Under the pieces are notes generated by a model. The model made no database searches, was not told the DNA's origin, and was given only the letters and a program-made list of their open reading frames with translations. From NCBI GenBank assembly GCA_038133845.1, contig JAYPUA010000079.1:1-10250 (forward strand): a stretch of DNA of 10,250 bases, written 5' to 3'. Of the stretch, positions 1 to 7,312 are shown piece after piece. The position numbers were made by a program, and so were the translations under genes. How positions within the stretch are numbered: the stretch's first letter is position 1; every line of letters starts with the position of its first letter. This DNA is from JAYPUA01 sp038133845 (GTDB lineage: Bacteria; SAR324; NAC60-12).

Positions 1-2
1 GC

Positions 3-125
3 ATGAAGCATGTTGGAAGGCGAGATATACTTCGGGAGGAGCGTCTCAATGGTTTTGCGTTGAGTATACCTGATGAATCGGCGAGGATTCTCCCAACACA
101 GCCCAAATCATCTGTAGAGCAGTGA
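3..125 (+). CDS. Possible C-terminal end of an upstream gene (partial)
   Basis: One plus-strand frame is open from the left edge to a TGA at 123-125, giving about 40 residues ending in SSVEQ. An ATG lies at position 3, but the frame may simply run in from outside the window. The other two plus frames close early, at position 4 and about position 71. The peptide shows no motif I recognise. The stop lies 29 bp before the preferred wecB start and overlaps an in-frame GTG at 122, the kind of spacing seen inside operons. It could equally be a chance open frame. Confidence 0.3.
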   Translation: MKHVGRRDILREERLNGFALSIPDESARILPTQPKSSVEQ

Positions 126-154
126 ATTCATTTCAACTCGACCGGGGACAGAGG

Positions 155-1285
155 ATGAAGATTTTACTAGTAGTCGGAACCCGCCCAGAGGGAATCAAAA
201 TGCTCCCGGTGCTCACCGCGCTTCGGCGCCGTCCCGGGCTGGAAGTGGAACTGTGTGTGACCGCACAGCATCGGCATATGCTGGACCAGGTCCTTCAACT
301 TTTTGATGTTGCGGCAGATCACGACCTGGACATAATGCGGCCTGGACAGGAGTTGACCGACATCACCTGCCAGATCCTGCTCAAGCTGCGAGATCTGCTT
401 CGCTCCAAAACCTACGACCTAGTACTGGTGCACGGTGACACCAGCACAGCTCTGGCGGCGGCCCTAGCTGCTTTTTATGCCCGTATCCCCGTGGGACACG
501 TGGAGGCTGGACTGAGGACTATGGACCTGCAGATGCCCTGGCCAGAGGAGATGAATCGGACCGTGGTGGGCCGCCTAGCCCGCTGGCATTTTGCCCCAAC
601 GGAGCAGGCTCGTCAAAACCTGCTGCGCGAGCATGTCCCAGAGACCTCCATCTACGTTACGGGGAACACGGTAATTGACGCACTCCTAGAGGTGAAGCGG
701 CGCCTCCGGGAGGAGGCTGCACTGTACGAAGTTCTTCAAGATCGATTTTCTTTTCTCAATCCGGCCCAACGACTGCTGCTGGTTACCGGACATCGTCGGG
801 AAAACTTTGGCAGTGGCCTGGAGCAGATCTGTCAGGCGCTCCGGACCCTGAGCAAACGCGAGGATCTGCAGATCGTATATCCTGTGCACCTCAATCCTTC
901 GGTACAGGAACCTGTCCAACGTATTCTTGGAGGGGCAGAGCGGGTCTTCCTCATTGAGCCCCAAGAATACCTCCCGTTTGTCTTTTTGATGAGCCGTGCC
1001 TTTCTGATTCTCACCGATTCCGGAGGAGTGCAGGAGGAGGCGCCGGCGCTTGGGGTCCCAGTGCTGGTGATGCGCGAGACTACCGAACGTCCAGAAGCTG
1101 TAGACGCCGGGACGGTGCGTCTGGTAGGAACAGATCCAGTACGAATGGTACTGGAGACGGAGCGGCTGTTGAACAATCCGGAGGTATACCAATCTATGGT
1201 CCAGTCTTCCAACCCCTATGGCGATGGCCACGCCTCGGAGCGCATCGCGGCATTTCTTGAGCGGCTTGTTCCTTCGATTAAATGA
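155..1285 (+). CDS. wecB: UDP-N-acetylglucosamine 2-epimerase (non-hydrolysing)
   Basis: This cytoplasmic enzyme interconverts UDP-GlcNAc and UDP-ManNAc and so supplies ManNAc-type precursors for surface polysaccharide. The 376-residue product has the usual family length. It opens with MKILLVVGTRPEGIK and carries HGDT (93-96), HVEAGLR (115-121), TGHRREN (211-217), DSGGVQEE (288-295) and ETTERPE (308-314). Counted from the ATG at 155, the expected catalytic residues fall at D95, E117, E131 and H213, the same numbers as I recall for E. coli WecB. This supports that start over an in-frame GTG at 122, which would add 11 residues. A purine-rich GGGGACAGAGG precedes the ATG. The next gene follows after 36 bp on the same strand. 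Its pathway partner wecC lies about 6 kb away on the other strand. Functional assignment is firm; the polymer served is inferred. Confidence 0.95.
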   Translation: MKILLVVGTRPEGIKMLPVLTALRRRPGLEVELCVTAQHRHMLDQVLQLFDVAADHDLDIMRPGQELTDITCQILLKLRDLLRSKTYDLVLVHGDTSTALAAALAAFYARIPVGHVEAGLRTMDLQMPWPEEMNRTVVGRLARWHFAPTEQARQNLLREHVPETSIYVTGNTVIDALLEVKRRLREEAALYEVLQDRFSFLNPAQRLLLVTGHRRENFGSGLEQICQALRTLSKREDLQIVYPVHLNPSVQEPVQRILGGAERVFLIEPQEYLPFVFLMSRAFLILTDSGGVQEEAPALGVPVLVMRETTERPEAVDAGTVRLVGTDPVRMVLETERLLNNPEVYQSMVQSSNPYGDGHASERIAAFLERLVPSIK

Positions 1286-1304
1286 CTCCGTTGCTTTGTG
1301 AATT

Positions 1305-1319
1305 TTTCCTGAGAGGAAA
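1305..1319 (+). promoter_or_regulatory. Hairpin enclosing the ribosome binding site of the 1322 gene
   Basis: TTTCCT (1305-1310), a three-base GAG loop and AGGAAA (1314-1319) form a perfect 6-bp stem just before the ATG at 1322. The Shine-Dalgarno-like AGAGGA (1312-1317) is in the loop and 3' arm, so folding would hide it. Ribosomes finishing wecB 36 bp upstream could open it, which suggests translational coupling. The hairpin is seen in the sequence; the regulatory role is inferred. No U-tract follows, so it is not a typical terminator. Confidence 0.4.
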
Positions 1320-1321
1320 GC

Positions 1322-2281
1322 ATGGATGCCCTGTCGCCATTAAATGTTCCCCCTCATCCCCTCCGTCTAGGCTTGTTCCCATGGGTTGAGTCGATCCGAG
1401 GGAGCATTGAGCGCATAGCCGAGTTGGTCTCTGGAGAGGAAATCGAGGCTGAGATTCTCACGCAGGAGCCAGACTGGAATAAGTATGACGGAGTAATACT
1501 CAACAACAGCTACCGCCCGCTACCACTGCCCCGGATCACCTACCTGACCGGCTTTGCGGTACGGCGCACCTTGAGGAACCCCGGCTACGCCCTAGCCCGG
1601 ATCCGTGAGGGAGATCACCGCGGTGTGTTTACCAATAGCAACACAGCCGCCTTGGCTCTCCGGGGAGTTGGAGTGAATGCCCAGTGCCTGTACCGCCCCT
1701 ACCCGCTTCAGATCCCTCAGACCCCCCCACCCCTGCCTGCAGAGACGCGGGTGCTATGGTACTGGAAGCCCGGGTGGGCCTATTGCGAGGACATGGATGA
1801 GGCTATACTGGACGCGATGTGGCAGGTTGCCGAAGCCGGAATAGAGATTTGGGTGATCAGCAACAAGCATGCTCCGGTTAGCGGGCTTCCGCCACATCCT
1901 AGGATTCGAGGGATAGGGCGCTGTTCCTTTTCTGAGACTCTCCCCCAGGTCCGAGGTATGGTGCGTCTAACCGGAGACTTCGACTGGGGCCGGAGCAATT
2001 TTGACGTAATTAGCCACGGACGCTGGGTGTTAAACCTGAACGCCCGTGAGTTTGAAGACCCCGCAGGCCCATTTCTCCAAACCACCTCCGAGGGCCCACG
2101 GCACTACCACACAATGAGTGCAGAGACCATCGAGCAGGCAGTGGAACTAGTGATTACACTGATCCAGCAGCCTCCTCTCGTGGCGGCCACGCACCACTAC
2201 GCGTCCTCCCATTTTTCAGAGGAAATCCTCCGAAAATCCTGGCAGGGCATGGTCCGAAATTTTTTTTCCGTGGGGACATAG
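1322..2281 (+). CDS. Unfamiliar GT-B-like protein, copy 1 (putative glycosyltransferase)
   Basis: I do not recognise a named family. The 319-residue product has no signal peptide or membrane segment. Residues about 14-128 look like an N-terminal Rossmann-like half, including YDGVILNN (55-62) and TNSNTAALAL (104-113). Residues about 143-180 read as the first beta-alpha-beta of a second half, with VLWYWKPGWAYCEDMDEA and EIWVISNKHAPV. MVRLTGDFDWGRSNFDV (213-229), followed by GRWVLNLN, resembles the donor-binding region of GT-B glycosyltransferases, where an RLT/D...G.S...E/D...G pattern is common. A close paralogue lies at 4269-5180; this copy has about 13 extra N-terminal residues. It follows wecB by 36 bp with a good AGAGGA site, which lies inside a small hairpin. 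The neighbours suggest a cytoplasmic sugar transferase, but donor, acceptor and even transferase activity are unproven. Confidence 0.6.
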   Translation: MDALSPLNVPPHPLRLGLFPWVESIRGSIERIAELVSGEEIEAEILTQEPDWNKYDGVILNNSYRPLPLPRITYLTGFAVRRTLRNPGYALARIREGDHRGVFTNSNTAALALRGVGVNAQCLYRPYPLQIPQTPPPLPAETRVLWYWKPGWAYCEDMDEAILDAMWQVAEAGIEIWVISNKHAPVSGLPPHPRIRGIGRCSFSETLPQVRGMVRLTGDFDWGRSNFDVISHGRWVLNLNAREFEDPAGPFLQTTSEGPRHYHTMSAETIEQAVELVITLIQQPPLVAATHHYASSHFSEEILRKSWQGMVRNFFSVGT

Positions 2282-2332
2282 AATAGTGCTTGATTTTCAA
2301 TAAGGGATCGCATAGTCCTCCAAGCAGACTTA

Positions 2333-2376
2333 TTTTTTCTGGAATTCAAGGCCGCTCGTTCCAGACAAAATTTTTT
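2333..2376 (+). terminator. Terminator-like hairpin between two gene groups
   Basis: TTTTTTCTGGAA (2333-2344) pairs with TTCCAGACAAAA (2359-2370) over 12 positions with one T/C mismatch and a 14-base loop. It is followed at once by six T (2371-2376). The 7-bp core TCTGGAA/TTCCAGA is perfect. A stem followed by a T-run suits Rho-independent termination of plus-strand transcripts, although the lower stem is only A-T pairs. It sits in the 214-bp gap (2282-2495), by far the longest break in the plus-strand run, and would end the wecB-1322 transcript. I could not find a convincing promoter for the genes that follow. Confidence 0.45.
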
Positions 2377-2495
2377 GTGGATCACACCATTTGCACACAC
2401 GGTTATGTGACTGGGGTGTTGCGGGGTTTTTGCTACAGGAAGGGAACCGTGCTAGAGGAGTCCGTCGTGTTCTGGGAGAGGTTGCGGGGGGGCGT

Positions 2496-3545
2496 ATGGG
2501 ACTGAAGGTAGCCTTTGTGGCCAACGACTTCTCGGCCTGCCGGGTGAAGATGTGGCGGCTGGTGGAGCGCCTTTATGGGAAGGGCTGTGTGGACCTATAC
2601 ATGCTCAATACCATCCAGAAACAGAGTGGCCTGCGGGATGACCGTTGCCACAAGTGGTCAGTCAAGGCTGTGGACCAACTGGCAAAGAAGATCCGCAAGC
2701 ACGACGTGATCCATGTGTTCTGCGACAACACGGCCGTGACCGAGAGCCTGATCCGCCGCATGCCAGACAGGAAGTTGGTGGTGCACCGTCACGACCTCAG
2801 CAGCTTGCGCGGGTTGCCCGACCCTACGGAGGTGTGGGTGACTAAGCACTCCCGCACCCGGGTGATTGCTACCAGCCCAATTCACCTAGAATGGCTAGCC
2901 AAGCAGGCCAAGTGGAAGCAGGTCACGCTGATTCCGAACGCGCCGCTGTTTTCAGAGTGTTTGGACAGTCCTCCGGAAAAGCGCAAGCCGGGGCTGGTTT
3001 ACTACGGCGGGCTGGTGAAGTCCCCGACGTCCAGCGGAGTGGGATATCGCCACTACTTTCCGCAGTGGCAGGTGCTGGGCGAGGCCGGAATCGAGGTACA
3101 CGTCTACCCCAAGCCGACGCGACTGGCCAAGGAACTGCGGCAGTACTACCAAAAGATCCCCAACTGCCACGTCCATGGAACGATTGTGGAGGAAAAGATC
3201 ATCCGGGTCGTCTCACAGTACGAGGTGAGCTTCATAGGCTACAACGATGTTGGCGTTGCGGCGGTCAAGCACCGCTATGCAATGACCTGCTGGCCCAACA
3301 AGACCTTCGATCCCATCGCTGCTGGGACGCCCTTGCTCGGCTACCGAACCGGTGTCACCGAATCCCTCTGGAAAGATCAGTGGGGAGTAGCTACGCAGTC
3401 AATAGATGGCCTGGTTGAAGGGTACCACAAGGCGCGGCAGCTCCGTCCAGACTGGAAGGTTCTGCGCAAAAAGTACACTCTGGACCAGTATATTCCTGCG
3501 CTCAAGCGCCTCTACAGTGAGGTCATGTCGACCAAAAATAACTAG
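2496..3545 (+). CDS. GT-B glycosyltransferase (GT4-like)
   Basis: This is probably a cytoplasmic nucleotide-sugar-dependent transferase adding one residue to a growing glycan. The 349-residue product starts MGLKVAFVANDF, a typical first strand of a GT-B fold. VIHVFCDN (71-78) and VVHRHDLSSL (95-104) follow in the N-terminal half. The C-terminal half begins near GLVYYGG (166-172), and NKTFDPIAAGTPLLGY (268-283) matches the nucleotide-sugar binding segment of GT4-type enzymes. The frame is open back to an ATG at 2391, but the added 35 residues look unlike a protein start and the Rossmann strand begins at 2496, so I chose that ATG. A purine-rich stretch (GGGAGAGG) precedes it. The next gene starts 8 bp after the stop. 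Linkage and donor cannot be read from sequence. Confidence 0.75.
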   Translation: MGLKVAFVANDFSACRVKMWRLVERLYGKGCVDLYMLNTIQKQSGLRDDRCHKWSVKAVDQLAKKIRKHDVIHVFCDNTAVTESLIRRMPDRKLVVHRHDLSSLRGLPDPTEVWVTKHSRTRVIATSPIHLEWLAKQAKWKQVTLIPNAPLFSECLDSPPEKRKPGLVYYGGLVKSPTSSGVGYRHYFPQWQVLGEAGIEVHVYPKPTRLAKELRQYYQKIPNCHVHGTIVEEKIIRVVSQYEVSFIGYNDVGVAAVKHRYAMTCWPNKTFDPIAAGTPLLGYRTGVTESLWKDQWGVATQSIDGLVEGYHKARQLRPDWKVLRKKYTLDQYIPALKRLYSEVMSTKNN

Positions 3546-3553
3546 GCTTGTCA

Positions 3554-4234
3554 ATGAAGAAACGTACGGTGACGTTTGTGACCTGCTGCACTCCGAACGC
3601 GTTTGAGCAGATGGCCAAGGAACTGGCCCAGAGCTGCAAGCAGCACGGTGTTCGGACCCTGATTCGCAAGCTTCCTATGGAAGGTCGGGGGCGAAACTTC
3701 TATGGACATGCAATGATCCAGTGCCTCCCGGACCTCGACGCTGCACTCTGCGATGGTCCGGTGGCCCTGGTGGACGCAGACCAGCTGCTGGTGGCCGACA
3801 TCCCAGACTCCCTGTGGAACGGCAGCTGGAAGGTGGCTGCCGTGAATCGACGTGGCAAGCGCGACATGGTGCAGATCTATGGAGTGGCCCAGAATTACCT
3901 CAGTTCAGTGGTGCTATTTAACAACAAGGACCCGGAGTTTGCGCGCATGTTCATGCTCGAGTGGACCCGCTTGACTCACAAGATCGGCCTCAAGCCTAGC
4001 GGTCACGAGATGGCCAAATCGCGGGACGAGTTCTATGTGGCGCGTCACTGGAAGCCGACCTGGTTCTGCGATCAGGCGGCCTTGAACAAGATACTGGAGA
4101 AGCTAAAGGCCTCCTCACCAGGAGACGTGCTCGATCTAAGCAAGGACATCTGGTCAGCACGCAAGCCGGGAGGCAAAGCCATCATGGTTCACTACAAGGG
4201 AGTGCGGGGGAAGGGTTATGACCAGAAAAAATGA
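3554..4234 (+). CDS. GT-A glycosyltransferase, GT8-like
   Basis: This is a likely metal-dependent retaining transferase. The 226-residue product shows the GT8 hallmarks in order: ALVDADQLL (71-79) with the DxD metal site at D74-A-D76; SSVVLFNN (117-124), in the place of the usual SGVMLFN; WFCDQAALN (170-178), the DQ..LN motif; and a C-terminal HYKGVRGKG (213-221) in the place of the HxxGxxKPW metal-binding motif. The KPW part is missing. At 226 residues it is short for GT8, which is often nearer 300. A TTG at 3548 would add two residues; I prefer the ATG at 3554, with a weak TAGG site 7 bp upstream. Eight bp separate it from the gene before and 34 bp from the gene after. GT fold is fairly secure; donor and acceptor are unknown. 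Confidence 0.72.
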   Translation: MKKRTVTFVTCCTPNAFEQMAKELAQSCKQHGVRTLIRKLPMEGRGRNFYGHAMIQCLPDLDAALCDGPVALVDADQLLVADIPDSLWNGSWKVAAVNRRGKRDMVQIYGVAQNYLSSVVLFNNKDPEFARMFMLEWTRLTHKIGLKPSGHEMAKSRDEFYVARHWKPTWFCDQAALNKILEKLKASSPGDVLDLSKDIWSARKPGGKAIMVHYKGVRGKGYDQKK

Positions 4235-4268
4235 GCAAGCCTCAATTGTCTGCCTGGGTGGTCCCTGA

Positions 4269-5180
4269 ATGAGACTCGCCCTCTACCCATGGTCCAAGTC
4301 GATCAAGGGCAGCATCGAGCGGATTGCGGAGCTGGCCTCCGGAGACGGCATCCGCATCGACGTCTGCAAGGAGGCTCCCAAGTGGAGCAAGTACGACGGA
4401 GCCATCCTCAACAACGACTTCCGTCCCCTCCCGGTGCCTCGGGTGACCTACCTGACCGGATTGGCTGTCCGGCGGGCGCTTGCCAAGCCCTCCTACACCA
4501 AGGGGAGGCTCAAGCTTGGAGACCACCGGGGTGTGCTGACCAATAGCAACACCGCGGTGCTGGCCTTGAAGAAGAAGGGGATCAAGGCCATGTGCCTCTA
4601 CCGCCCCTATCCGGTGCACATCGAGCGCAAACCGCCCCCACTACCTAAGGAGCATCGAATCCTCTGGTACTGGAAGCCTGGGTGGGCATACTGTGAGAGC
4701 TTGGACCAGGATATCCTGAAGGCGATGCTCCAGGTGGCCCGCTCGAACATCGAGATCTGGGTGATCAGTAACAAGCACGCGCCTGTGGAAGGCTTGCCCA
4801 AGCATGCCAACATCCGAGCTCTGGGGCGTTGTGACTTCTCCAGCATCCTTCCCCAAGTCCGGGGGATGGTGCGTCTGACCGGAGACTTTGACTGGGGGCG
4901 GAGCAACTTCGACGTGGTTTGCTCCGGTCGCTGGACGCTCAACCTCAATGCATGGGAGTTCGAGGCTCCGGACGGGCTGTTCTCCGTCCCAGGCCCTGGA
5001 GGAGTGCACCGATGCAACATGCTCAGTGCTCGAACCATCGCAGAGGCCGTCAAGCTGGTCGTGCCCTTGGTCCGTCAGGGGCACGACATTGACGTCATAC
5101 ACGGCTACGCCTCTTCCCGCTTCCGGGAGGAGAAGGTGCGGGCTAATTGGCAAAAACAGCTCAAGAAAAGGTTCTCATGA
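4269..5180 (+). CDS. Unfamiliar GT-B-like protein, copy 2 (putative glycosyltransferase)
   Basis: This 303-residue protein is a clear paralogue of the product of 1322-2281, collinear over nearly its whole length. In the first 58 aligned residues I count 35 identities. Shared blocks include GSIERIAEL, YLTG.AVRR, GDHRGV.TNSNTA, LYRPYP, YWKPGWAYCE, IEIWVISNKHAPV and QVRGMVRLTGDFDWGRSNFDV. The most divergent stretch is about residues 238-250. The same reasoning suggests a two-Rossmann GT-B fold with donor binding in the C-terminal half, but no named family comes to mind. The start is well bounded: an in-frame TGA (4266-4268) lies directly before the ATG. A weak GGTGG site is at 4257-4261. Its stop overlaps the methyltransferase start by four bases (ATGA), which implies translational coupling. 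There is no signal peptide or membrane segment. Confidence 0.62.
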   Translation: MRLALYPWSKSIKGSIERIAELASGDGIRIDVCKEAPKWSKYDGAILNNDFRPLPVPRVTYLTGLAVRRALAKPSYTKGRLKLGDHRGVLTNSNTAVLALKKKGIKAMCLYRPYPVHIERKPPPLPKEHRILWYWKPGWAYCESLDQDILKAMLQVARSNIEIWVISNKHAPVEGLPKHANIRALGRCDFSSILPQVRGMVRLTGDFDWGRSNFDVVCSGRWTLNLNAWEFEAPDGLFSVPGPGGVHRCNMLSARTIAEAVKLVVPLVRQGHDIDVIHGYASSRFREEKVRANWQKQLKKRFS

Positions 5181-5917
5181 ACAGGATGGATTTTGAAAAG
5201 GCATTCTGGAAACTCTGGTTTGAAGGACAGGATGCCAAGGAGCGCACCAAAATGTGGTACCCCGCAAAGCGGCCGCATCAGATTCCAGAGGAATTTCTTG
5301 AATGCCTTTGGATCTGCAGCGGCATCCCGAAGCCGCTGGTAGTGGAGATCGGGGTGATGAACGGGCACCAGCGGAAGTTCTGGGAAAAGCTGCTCAAGGC
5401 CCGGTACATAGGAATTGACAAGGCTCCTCACTCTCCAGCGGAGGTACACGGAGACAGCGGGAATCCCAAGACCCGGGAGAAGGTGATGGAACTGAGCGGC
5501 AATCGACGGCCCGACATCCTCTTTGTCGATGGGAACCACTCCTACGGAGGGGTCAAGGCAGATTGGGAGAACTGGAAAGACGCGCTTAATCCCCAAGGGT
5601 TCCTCTGCTTCCACGACACCCACCACGACCATGCGGAGTACTGCTCTGGAGCGGTGAAGCTGTGGGCCGAGGTCTCGCCGACGTGGAGAGCGCCCTGTTG
5701 GGACATCTTCCATAAGGTGGAATACCTGCCGAGGGCCCAGACCGGACAACGGAAGCAGTGTGGAATCGGCATCTTGCAGATCCCACCTGCCGAGCCCAAA
5801 ACCAAGGCGACACCGACCAAGTCCCCGGCGCCTCGGAAGAAGGCGCCTGCGACGGCACCTGGAAGCACGGCCACACCCGCCACCAAGGCACGCTCCAGAC
5901 GCAAGTCGGGCAGCTGA
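5177..5917 (+). CDS. SAM-dependent methyltransferase with basic low-complexity tail
   Basis: This is probably a class I methyltransferase acting on a sugar or glycan, of the Methyltransf_24 or cephalosporin-hydroxylase (CmcI)-like kind. In the 246-residue product, VVEIGVMNGH (55-64) is the SAM-binding motif I. IGID (78-81) ends the second strand, and DILFVDGNHSYGGVKADW (113-130) with GFLCFHDTHHDH (141-152) is the typical metal/active-site region of that group. The catalytic domain ends near 202. Residues 203-246 are a tail with 11 Lys/Arg, 9 Ala, 9 Pro and 12 Ser/Thr among 44, with one acidic residue and no bulky hydrophobic one. The ATG at 5177 overlaps the preceding stop and has AAGG five bases upstream; an earlier in-frame TTG (5147) is less likely. 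It is the last gene of the plus-strand run. The acceptor is unknown. Confidence 0.75.
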   Translation: MNRMDFEKAFWKLWFEGQDAKERTKMWYPAKRPHQIPEEFLECLWICSGIPKPLVVEIGVMNGHQRKFWEKLLKARYIGIDKAPHSPAEVHGDSGNPKTREKVMELSGNRRPDILFVDGNHSYGGVKADWENWKDALNPQGFLCFHDTHHDHAEYCSGAVKLWAEVSPTWRAPCWDIFHKVEYLPRAQTGQRKQCGIGILQIPPAEPKTKATPTKSPAPRKKAPATAPGSTATPATKARSRRKSGS

Positions 5918-5929
5918 GGCCCAACCTTT

Positions 5930-7222
5930 CTAGCGCCCGGCCTTGCTCAGGCGGAAGCGCTGCTCGATGTAGTGCTGAACCTGCCGGGCGGTTTTCTCGG
6001 CACCATTCATGTCGAGCCGGGAGCGAGCGTTCCGCTCCCGGACCGCTCGGTTGATCAGTCCGGAAAAACTCTCGGCCTTGCAGGCGGTATTGGGGTAGGC
6101 CATGTGCACAAAGTTCTTCTTTGCCAAACGTATCAGCCGGAGCTTCTGCTCCATGTCTGTCCAAGGGTTTCGCCCCTTGCGCTCAACGAACTTTGGCACC
6201 AGCACCCCGGGAACCTCGCTGAGGAGCATCTCCAGCGTAGTGTTGTATCCTCCAAGTGAGATGGAGAACTCTGAGGTCTTCAGCAACTGCGGTAGGTCCG
6301 GACGGTGGTCGTAGATCTCCGTCTTTCCCACCAGCCGAGCGTTGGCCTGCATCACCTGTTCGACGCACGAGCGGGCCTTGTCTCGATCCTCCTTCTGCAT
6401 CCTAGGCCCTAGAATGAACAGCCAATTTAATTTCCGGAGCGTGGTCAGCGGACGGGCCCGCGCCGCGGCCTGAATCAGCCCCAGCCCAGCGCTTCCAGAG
6501 CCCACCGAGACGACGACCACCTTGTAGCGTTTCTGCTGGGGGTGGGGACGGGCCGAGGATTCCACCACGTAGCCAGTGTACTCCGTCTTGGTCGAGATCT
6601 GTTTCCAGAAGGGAAATTCCTGCTCCAGGCGGGCAACGTGACGGTCTCCATGGATGAAAACCCGATCCACATATTTTTGAATCAGTTCTACCGTCTTCCG
6701 TCCCTCTTTGAGTATCTGCCCCTCGCTCTTCTTCATTGAGTTGGCCGTCTCCAGGATGTCCCGGGATGAGGAGAAGATCAGGGGTCGTCCCAGCTTGCCC
6801 TGTGACAGCCGGGAGATGCGGTCGATGGTACTGGAGAACTCGCGCCGACGGGAGAAGGGCCAGAACTCGACGATCACCGCATGGGCCGGTTTTTCCTGCA
6901 GGGCCGCTAGAATCACGTCATCCCGCTGCCGCTGCCAGGCTTTCTCGTCAAACCCCTGATCCTCGATCTTCTGGCCCTTGGCGTCATAATGGTACCAGAG
7001 GTTCTTCTTCTTGTTGAGAACCCGGTGCTCTGGAAGATTGATGAAGCGCACGGCGGGATGAAAGAAACTGCCCCGGTCCACAAACGTTCCAGAGGCAACC
7101 CGCACCTCGACCCCAGCACGTGCGAGCGCGTTGGCGATTCCTGCCGACCGTCTCATGTGACCCAGCCCGGAGGTAGTTTCAAACATGCAAATTACAGATG
7201 GCTTGCTTGAGACTTGTGCCAT
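5930..7222 (-). CDS. Predicted glycosyltransferase, COG4671/MurG-like
   Basis: This is a GT-B protein resembling the predicted glycosyltransferases of COG4671 and, more distantly, MurG (GT28). The 430-residue product opens with a first strand and the loop SGLGHMRRSAGIANAL (18-33), matching the glycine-rich GLGH..R loop of that group. The second domain starts near 233, with VVVVSVGSGSAG (235-246). LGGYNTTLEML (323-333) aligns with the GGA.T..E donor-binding motif of MurG, and MEQKLRL (357-363) lies where such enzymes have the conserved Gln region. A GGAAAGG site six bases before the ATG supports the start. It lies downstream of wecC, 90 bp apart on the same strand, so the two are probably co-transcribed. 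Its stop is 12 bp from the convergent methyltransferase stop. Donor and acceptor are unknown; a role in the same glycan is inferred from location. Confidence 0.72.
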   Translation of the reverse strand: MAQVSSKPSVICMFETTSGLGHMRRSAGIANALARAGVEVRVASGTFVDRGSFFHPAVRFINLPEHRVLNKKKNLWYHYDAKGQKIEDQGFDEKAWQRQRDDVILAALQEKPAHAVIVEFWPFSRRREFSSTIDRISRLSQGKLGRPLIFSSSRDILETANSMKKSEGQILKEGRKTVELIQKYVDRVFIHGDRHVARLEQEFPFWKQISTKTEYTGYVVESSARPHPQQKRYKVVVVSVGSGSAGLGLIQAAARARPLTTLRKLNWLFILGPRMQKEDRDKARSCVEQVMQANARLVGKTEIYDHRPDLPQLLKTSEFSISLGGYNTTLEMLLSEVPGVLVPKFVERKGRNPWTDMEQKLRLIRLAKKNFVHMAYPNTACKAESFSGLINRAVRERNARSRLDMNGAEKTARQVQHYIEQRFRLSKAGR

Positions 7223-7312
7223 CTCAACCTTTCCATAGGGAGGGGACGGGTGACGACTTGCCTCCTGCCGGCAGAATGTGGCACGTCGGAAGCAGAAGCT
7301 TCAGTAAGACGC

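Noticed and set aside
686..1231. Long minus-strand open frame opposite wecB
   Set aside because: It is antisense to the conserved wecB motifs, and its translation is low-complexity with no recognisable domain. It is a shadow of the coding pattern on the other strand.
2891..3418. 175-codon plus-strand frame inside the GT-B gene
   Set aside because: It is in another frame of a gene with clear GT motifs, and its Arg/Gly/Ala-rich translation is typical of a frame-shifted GC-rich gene.
5105..5749. 214-codon minus-strand frame opposite the methyltransferase
   Set aside because: The plus strand carries the SAM-binding and VDGNHSYGG motifs; the antisense frame has none.
5905..5941. Inverted repeat GTCGGGC / GCCCGGC at the convergent gene junction, considered as a bidirectional terminator
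   Set aside because: The stem has a G-T wobble and a 23-base loop, and no T-run follows on either strand. Most of it is coding sequence.
7265..7274. CTGCCGGCAG palindrome between wecC and the downstream glycosyltransferase gene
   Set aside because: It is a single isolated 10-bp palindrome without a flanking repeat or T-run, and is expected by chance in GC-rich DNA.
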